From positions 1,984,001 through 2,048,000 of the forward strand of contig NZ_JAVDUV010000001.1 in the NCBI RefSeq assembly GCF_031456545.1: a stretch of 64,000 bases of DNA. The letters run 5' to 3'. This stretch comes from Agromyces sp. 3263 (lineage in GTDB: Bacteria > Actinomycetota > Actinomycetes > Actinomycetales > Microbacteriaceae). Under the pieces are notes generated by a model. It was not told the DNA's origin, made no database searches, and saw only the letters and a list, made by a program, of their open reading frames with translations. Shown one piece after another: positions 59,935 to 64,000 of the stretch; within the stretch, counting starts at the first letter, position 1; each line of letters begins with the position of its first letter. The position numbers were made by a program, and so were the translations under genes.

Positions 59935-60876
59935 TCAGCCGCGCGCGGTGAGGCGCTCGAGCAGCTCGCGGTAGCGGCCCGCCGTCTGCTCCACGATCTC
60001 GCGCGGGAGCGTCGGCGGCGCCTCGAACGCGGCCTGGTCCCAGTTGGCAGCGAGCCAGTCGCGCACGATCTGCTTGTCGAAGCTCGCCATGCGCTGCTCG
60101 GGCGTCGCGCCGGACTCGTACGCCGCCGCATCCCAGTACCGGCTCGAGTCGCTCGTGAGCACCTCGTCGGCCAGGGTCACGATGCCGGTGTCGCGGTCGG
60201 CGCCGAACTCGAACTTCGTGTCGGCGAGGATCAGCCCCCGCGCCTCGGCGACGGCCGACGCGCGCTCGAAGATCTCGATCGACAGCTCGCGCAGCTGCGC
60301 CGCGACGGTGTCGCCGACGATCTCGGCCGTGCGCTCGTACGAGATGTTCTCGTCGTGCGAACCCATCGGCGCCTTCCACGCCGGGGTGAAGAGCGGCTCG
60401 GGCAGGCGGTCGCCGTTCGAGAGTCCCTCGGGCAGCGGGATGCCGCCGATCGCGCCCGTCGCCTGGTACTCCTTCCACCCGCCGCCGGTGATGAAGCCGC
60501 GCACGACGCACTCGATGGGGAACATCTCGAGCGTGCGGCACAGCGTCGCCCGGTCGGCGACCTCGTCGGGGATCGCCGGCACCTGCAGGCGGTCGTCCTC
60601 GGCGTAGGCGAGGTGGTTGGGCACGTCGGGCAGCTGGTCGAACCACCACCGCGTGAGCGACGTGAGCATGGCGCCCTTGCCGGGGATGGCCGGCTCGAGC
60701 ACCCGGTCGTAGGCGCTCACCCGGTCGCTCGCCACGACGAGCACCACCCGGGAGGTGCGCAGGGGGTCGCCGGTCCAGCTGTCGTCGTCGTCCATCGCGG
60801 CCGTCGGCACGTAGAGGTCGCGCACCTTGCCCGAGTAGACGTGGGTCCAGCCCGGCAGTTCCACCGCGTCGTCCAT
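59935..60876 (-). CDS. purC: SAICAR synthetase
   Basis: The 313-residue enzyme joins CAIR and aspartate with ATP, step 8 of purine synthesis. HVYSGKVRDLYVP, VVLVVASDRVSAYDRVLEPAIPGKGAMLTSL, VVRGFITGGGWKEYQATG and LILADTKFEFG are the family motifs. AAGGAG lies 9 nt before ATG 60876, which rules out the in-frame GTG 18 bp upstream (that one would contain the ribosome-binding site). Downstream of purD in the same direction. Confidence 0.96.
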   Translation of the reverse strand: MDDAVELPGWTHVYSGKVRDLYVPTAAMDDDDSWTGDPLRTSRVVLVVASDRVSAYDRVLEPAIPGKGAMLTSLTRWWFDQLPDVPNHLAYAEDDRLQVPAIPDEVADRATLCRTLEMFPIECVVRGFITGGGWKEYQATGAIGGIPLPEGLSNGDRLPEPLFTPAWKAPMGSHDENISYERTAEIVGDTVAAQLRELSIEIFERASAVAEARGLILADTKFEFGADRDTGIVTLADEVLTSDSSRYWDAAAYESGATPEQRMASFDKQIVRDWLAANWDQAAFEAPPTLPREIVEQTAGRYRELLERLTARG

Positions 60877-60922
60877 GGTGTTCGGCTCCTTCACTGGGCG
60901 GCGGACGCGGGGCCCGCCGCGG

Positions 60923-62233
<1,311 letters not shown>

Positions 62234-62337
62234 CGGTTCAGGCTACCCGATGGGACTCGGGCGCCTCGGGCCCTGGGCGCCCCGTGACAGCGCCGACGGA
62301 CGGGTCGCCTGACGGTGCCGTGCGGGAGGATGGGGGC

Positions 62338-62745
62338 ATGGCACGAGCACGGATCGACGACGACCTCGGACGCGCGGCACTGACCACGATGCTGGCGATC
62401 GCCGAGGCGAACGGCATCGACCAGGCCGACGGGCCTGCGCTCGCGGCATCCGTCGACCGCTCGACCCTCGCGCTCGTCGTGCGCTACACCCTGCAGCTGC
62501 TGGCCGAGCAGGCGCCCGGCGGCACGGTCGAGGTGCGCGTGCCGCCCTATGCGGCGGTGCAGTGCGTCGAGGGTCCGAAGCACACCCGGGGCACGCCTCC
62601 GAACGTGATCGAGACGGATGCCGGCACCTGGATCGCGCTCGCCAGGGGCACGCTCTCATGGGCCGACGCCAAGGCGTCGGGGCGGGTGCACGCCTCGGGG
62701 CAGCGGGCCGACCTGACGGGTCACCTCCCGGTGCTCTCGACGTAG
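62338..62745 (+). CDS. sterol-carrier-family (SCP2-like) protein
   Basis: The 135-residue protein has RSTLALVVRYTLQLLAEQAPGGTVEVRVPPYAAVQCVEGPKHTRGTPPNVIETDAGTWIALARGTLSWADAKASGRVHASG, an SCP2-like small fold common in actinobacteria, often beside purine genes. Its ligand is unknown. GGGAGGA lies 8 nt before ATG 62338. Divergent from purD. Confidence 0.78.
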   Translation: MARARIDDDLGRAALTTMLAIAEANGIDQADGPALAASVDRSTLALVVRYTLQLLAEQAPGGTVEVRVPPYAAVQCVEGPKHTRGTPPNVIETDAGTWIALARGTLSWADAKASGRVHASGQRADLTGHLPVLST

Positions 62746-62819
62746 CGGCACCGAGCGCGCCGCCGAGCGCCGGGCGGCGGGCGGGCCGAGCGGCATCCGC
62801 CGGATGGGACAATGGAGGG

Positions 62820-63257
62820 GTGAGCGACCCTCAGAACCTTCCGCAGCCGTACGAGCCCGAGCGCGACCCCGAGACCGGGGCTGCACCCGAGGCCGACGCT
62901 GCACCCGCGCGGCGCGTGGAGCACCTGGAGATCGACGAGCCCATCGAGACCGAGGTCACCGATGACGTCGTGACCGTGCGGCGCGCCCCCCGGTATGGAC
63001 GGTTCATCACGCTCGGCGCCATCCTCGGCGCCGTGGTGGCGCTCATCCTCACGTTCGCCTTCTCGGGCCAACCGGTCGACGGGGCGGCAGGCCCCGGCTT
63101 CGACAAGGGCCAGGTGTTCGGCTTCCTGCTGCTCGGCTGCGCGGCGATCGGCGCGATGCTGGGCGCCCTGGTCGCCCTCGTGATCGACCGCGCCTCCGCC
63201 AGGAAGGCGAAGTCCGTCGCCGCGCTGCACGAGTCGACGTACCGCGCCGACGACTAG
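62820..63257 (+). CDS. hypothetical membrane protein, two spans
   Basis: The 145-residue protein has a polar, acidic N-terminus (~60 residues), then two spans (FITLGAILGAVVALILTFAF and VFGFLLLGCAAIGAMLGALVALVI) and a charged tail (DRASARKAKSVAALHESTYRADD). From memory a similar protein is conserved in Microbacteriaceae next to purine genes; function unknown. GACAAT (62808-62813) lies 6 nt before GTG 62820, suggesting a leaderless mRNA. Confidence 0.7.
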   Translation: MSDPQNLPQPYEPERDPETGAAPEADAAPARRVEHLEIDEPIETEVTDDVVTVRRAPRYGRFITLGAILGAVVALILTFAFSGQPVDGAAGPGFDKGQVFGFLLLGCAAIGAMLGALVALVIDRASARKAKSVAALHESTYRADD

Positions 63258-64000
63258 GCGCGCAGGCTGAGCACCCCGTCGGCGAACTCGCGCGGCGCCT
63301 CCTGCGGCAGGTCGTGGCCGATGCCGGGGAGCTCGCGGAACGCGTAGGCGCCCGTGAACTTCTCGCGGTCGGTCTCGCCGCCGGGACCGCCGACGCCGTC
63401 GGCGCCGCTCTCGAGCACGACGGTCGGCACCCCGATGGGCGGCTCGGTCGAGGCAGCCGCCTCGAGGTCGGCATAGCGCGGATCGCCCTCGGCGAGCCCG
63501 TACCGGTGCCGGTAGGAGTGGATCACGACGTCGACGAAGTCGGGGTTGTCGAGGCTCGGCGCGCTCGCGGCGAACGCCGCCGCCGCGCCGGCCCATTGGG
63601 GCGACCACGTCGTCCACAGCAGTTCGCAGAGCTCGCGCCGATACCGTTCGAGCCCGCGACGCCCGCGCTCGGAATGGAAGTAGTACTGGTACCAGTACGT
63701 GCGCTCCCACTCGGGCGGGGCCGGCTCCTGGCCGAAGCCCGCCCCGAACACGTTGTAGCCGCCGACCGTCACGAGACCGCCGACGCGGTCGGGATGCACG
63801 GCCGCGACGAGGCACGATGCGCGACCGCCCCAGTCGTAGCCGCCGACGATCGGCCGGTCGAGGCCGAGCCCCTCGATCAGGTCGAGCAGGTCCTGTGCGA
63901 GCGCCGCCTGCTCACCCGAGCGCATCGTCGCGGCATCCGTGAACCGCGTCGGGCCATAGCCGCGCAGGTAGGGCGCGATCACGCGCATGCCGGATGCCGC
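63254..64000 (-). CDS. alpha/beta hydrolase, epoxide-hydrolase/dehalogenase-like (5' end outside window)
   Basis: The frame stays open to the window edge, so the N-terminus is missing. The visible 248 residues include RVIAPYLRGYGPTRF, the nucleophile elbow IVGGYDWGGRASCLVA with Asp as nucleophile (typical of epoxide hydrolases and haloalkane dehalogenases rather than Ser esterases), an acidic residue in ESGADGVGG and the catalytic His in PGIGHDLPQEAP. The cap is WERTYWYQYYFHSERGRRGLERYRRELCELLW. Substrate unknown. Confidence 0.85.
   Translation of the reverse strand, partial: AASGMRVIAPYLRGYGPTRFTDAATMRSGEQAALAQDLLDLIEGLGLDRPIVGGYDWGGRASCLVAAVHPDRVGGLVTVGGYNVFGAGFGQEPAPPEWERTYWYQYYFHSERGRRGLERYRRELCELLWTTWSPQWAGAAAAFAASAPSLDNPDFVDVVIHSYRHRYGLAEGDPRYADLEAAASTEPPIGVPTVVLESGADGVGGPGGETDREKFTGAYAFRELPGIGHDLPQEAPREFADGVLSLRA

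Noticed and set aside
60877..60894. GTG 60894 as purC start
   Set aside because: It would place the AAGGAG ribosome-binding site inside the coding region; ATG 60876 is correctly spaced from it.

Overview
This 64 kb window is a very GC-rich (about 70-72 % by eye), gene-dense bacterial chromosome segment with short intergenic gaps and many 4-base ATGA/GTGA overlaps. The protein set (DUF3151 next to purA, DUF485/ActP pairs, YhgE/Pip, DUF3817, small PurL with PurS and PurQ, a sterol-carrier-like protein), frequent GTG starts and leaderless-looking promoters point to an actinobacterium, most likely Microbacteriaceae (Agromyces-like). That assignment is inference from family knowledge. I see no rRNA, tRNA, CRISPR array, insertion sequence or prophage.

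Layout. 1-6.4 kb: end of a SpoU methyltransferase gene, a PPOX flavoprotein, CorA, an NTF2-like protein, then a reverse operon TetR > ABC-ATPase-like protein without a Walker A > YhgE/Pip permease, and a small secreted protein. 6.5-14.5 kb: a GAP-family membrane protein, cardiolipin synthase, argG, a secreted subtilase, DUF3151-purA and a GNAT enzyme. 14.4-21.4 kb: TauE/SafE exporter and a two-sided solute-uptake locus in which a LytS/LytTR two-component system and one sodium:solute symporter (reverse strand) face a DUF485-ActP pair (forward strand). Three 9-bp LytTR-like boxes spaced exactly 21 bp lie between them. 21.5-22.6 kb: a lower-GC island with a voltage-gated-type K+ channel. 22.6-26.2 kb: lpdA and a CHAT caspase-like protease fused through one membrane span to two PA-IL/LecA-like lectin domains, the most unusual gene here. 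26.4-33.3 kb: EamA exporter, a GntR(YtrA)-ABC operon with a clear operator, an ABC/FtsX pair, chorismate mutase, an SDR enzyme and a small membrane protein.

33.5-48 kb: a 34-residue microprotein with a perfect Shine-Dalgarno sequence ahead of an HpnZ-like zinc dehydrogenase, several hypotheticals, NUDIX, purL, a Fur-katA pair with a perfect 10+10 bp dyad, a shikimate-dehydrogenase-like gene, apt, a TPR protein and purS-purQ. 47.8-64 kb: PadR with an MFS efflux pump, a tryptophan-to-anthranilate operon (tryptophan 2,3-dioxygenase, a metal amidohydrolase in the formamidase position, kynureninase), a TetR/MFS pair with matching operators, a methyltransferase, a second TetR, a VOC dioxygenase, a DUF1269 protein, purC, purD and a truncated alpha/beta hydrolase.

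Two genome-scale signals run through the window. First, many genes have TANNNT followed 5-7 nt later by ATG or GTG, the hallmark of leaderless mRNAs. Second, the octamer GGATGCCG/CGGCATCC occurs close to 60 times by hand count, where composition predicts about 5-6; facing copies build several terminator-like hairpins. Purine synthesis is strongly represented but scattered (purA, purL, purQ, purS, purC, purD, plus salvage apt).
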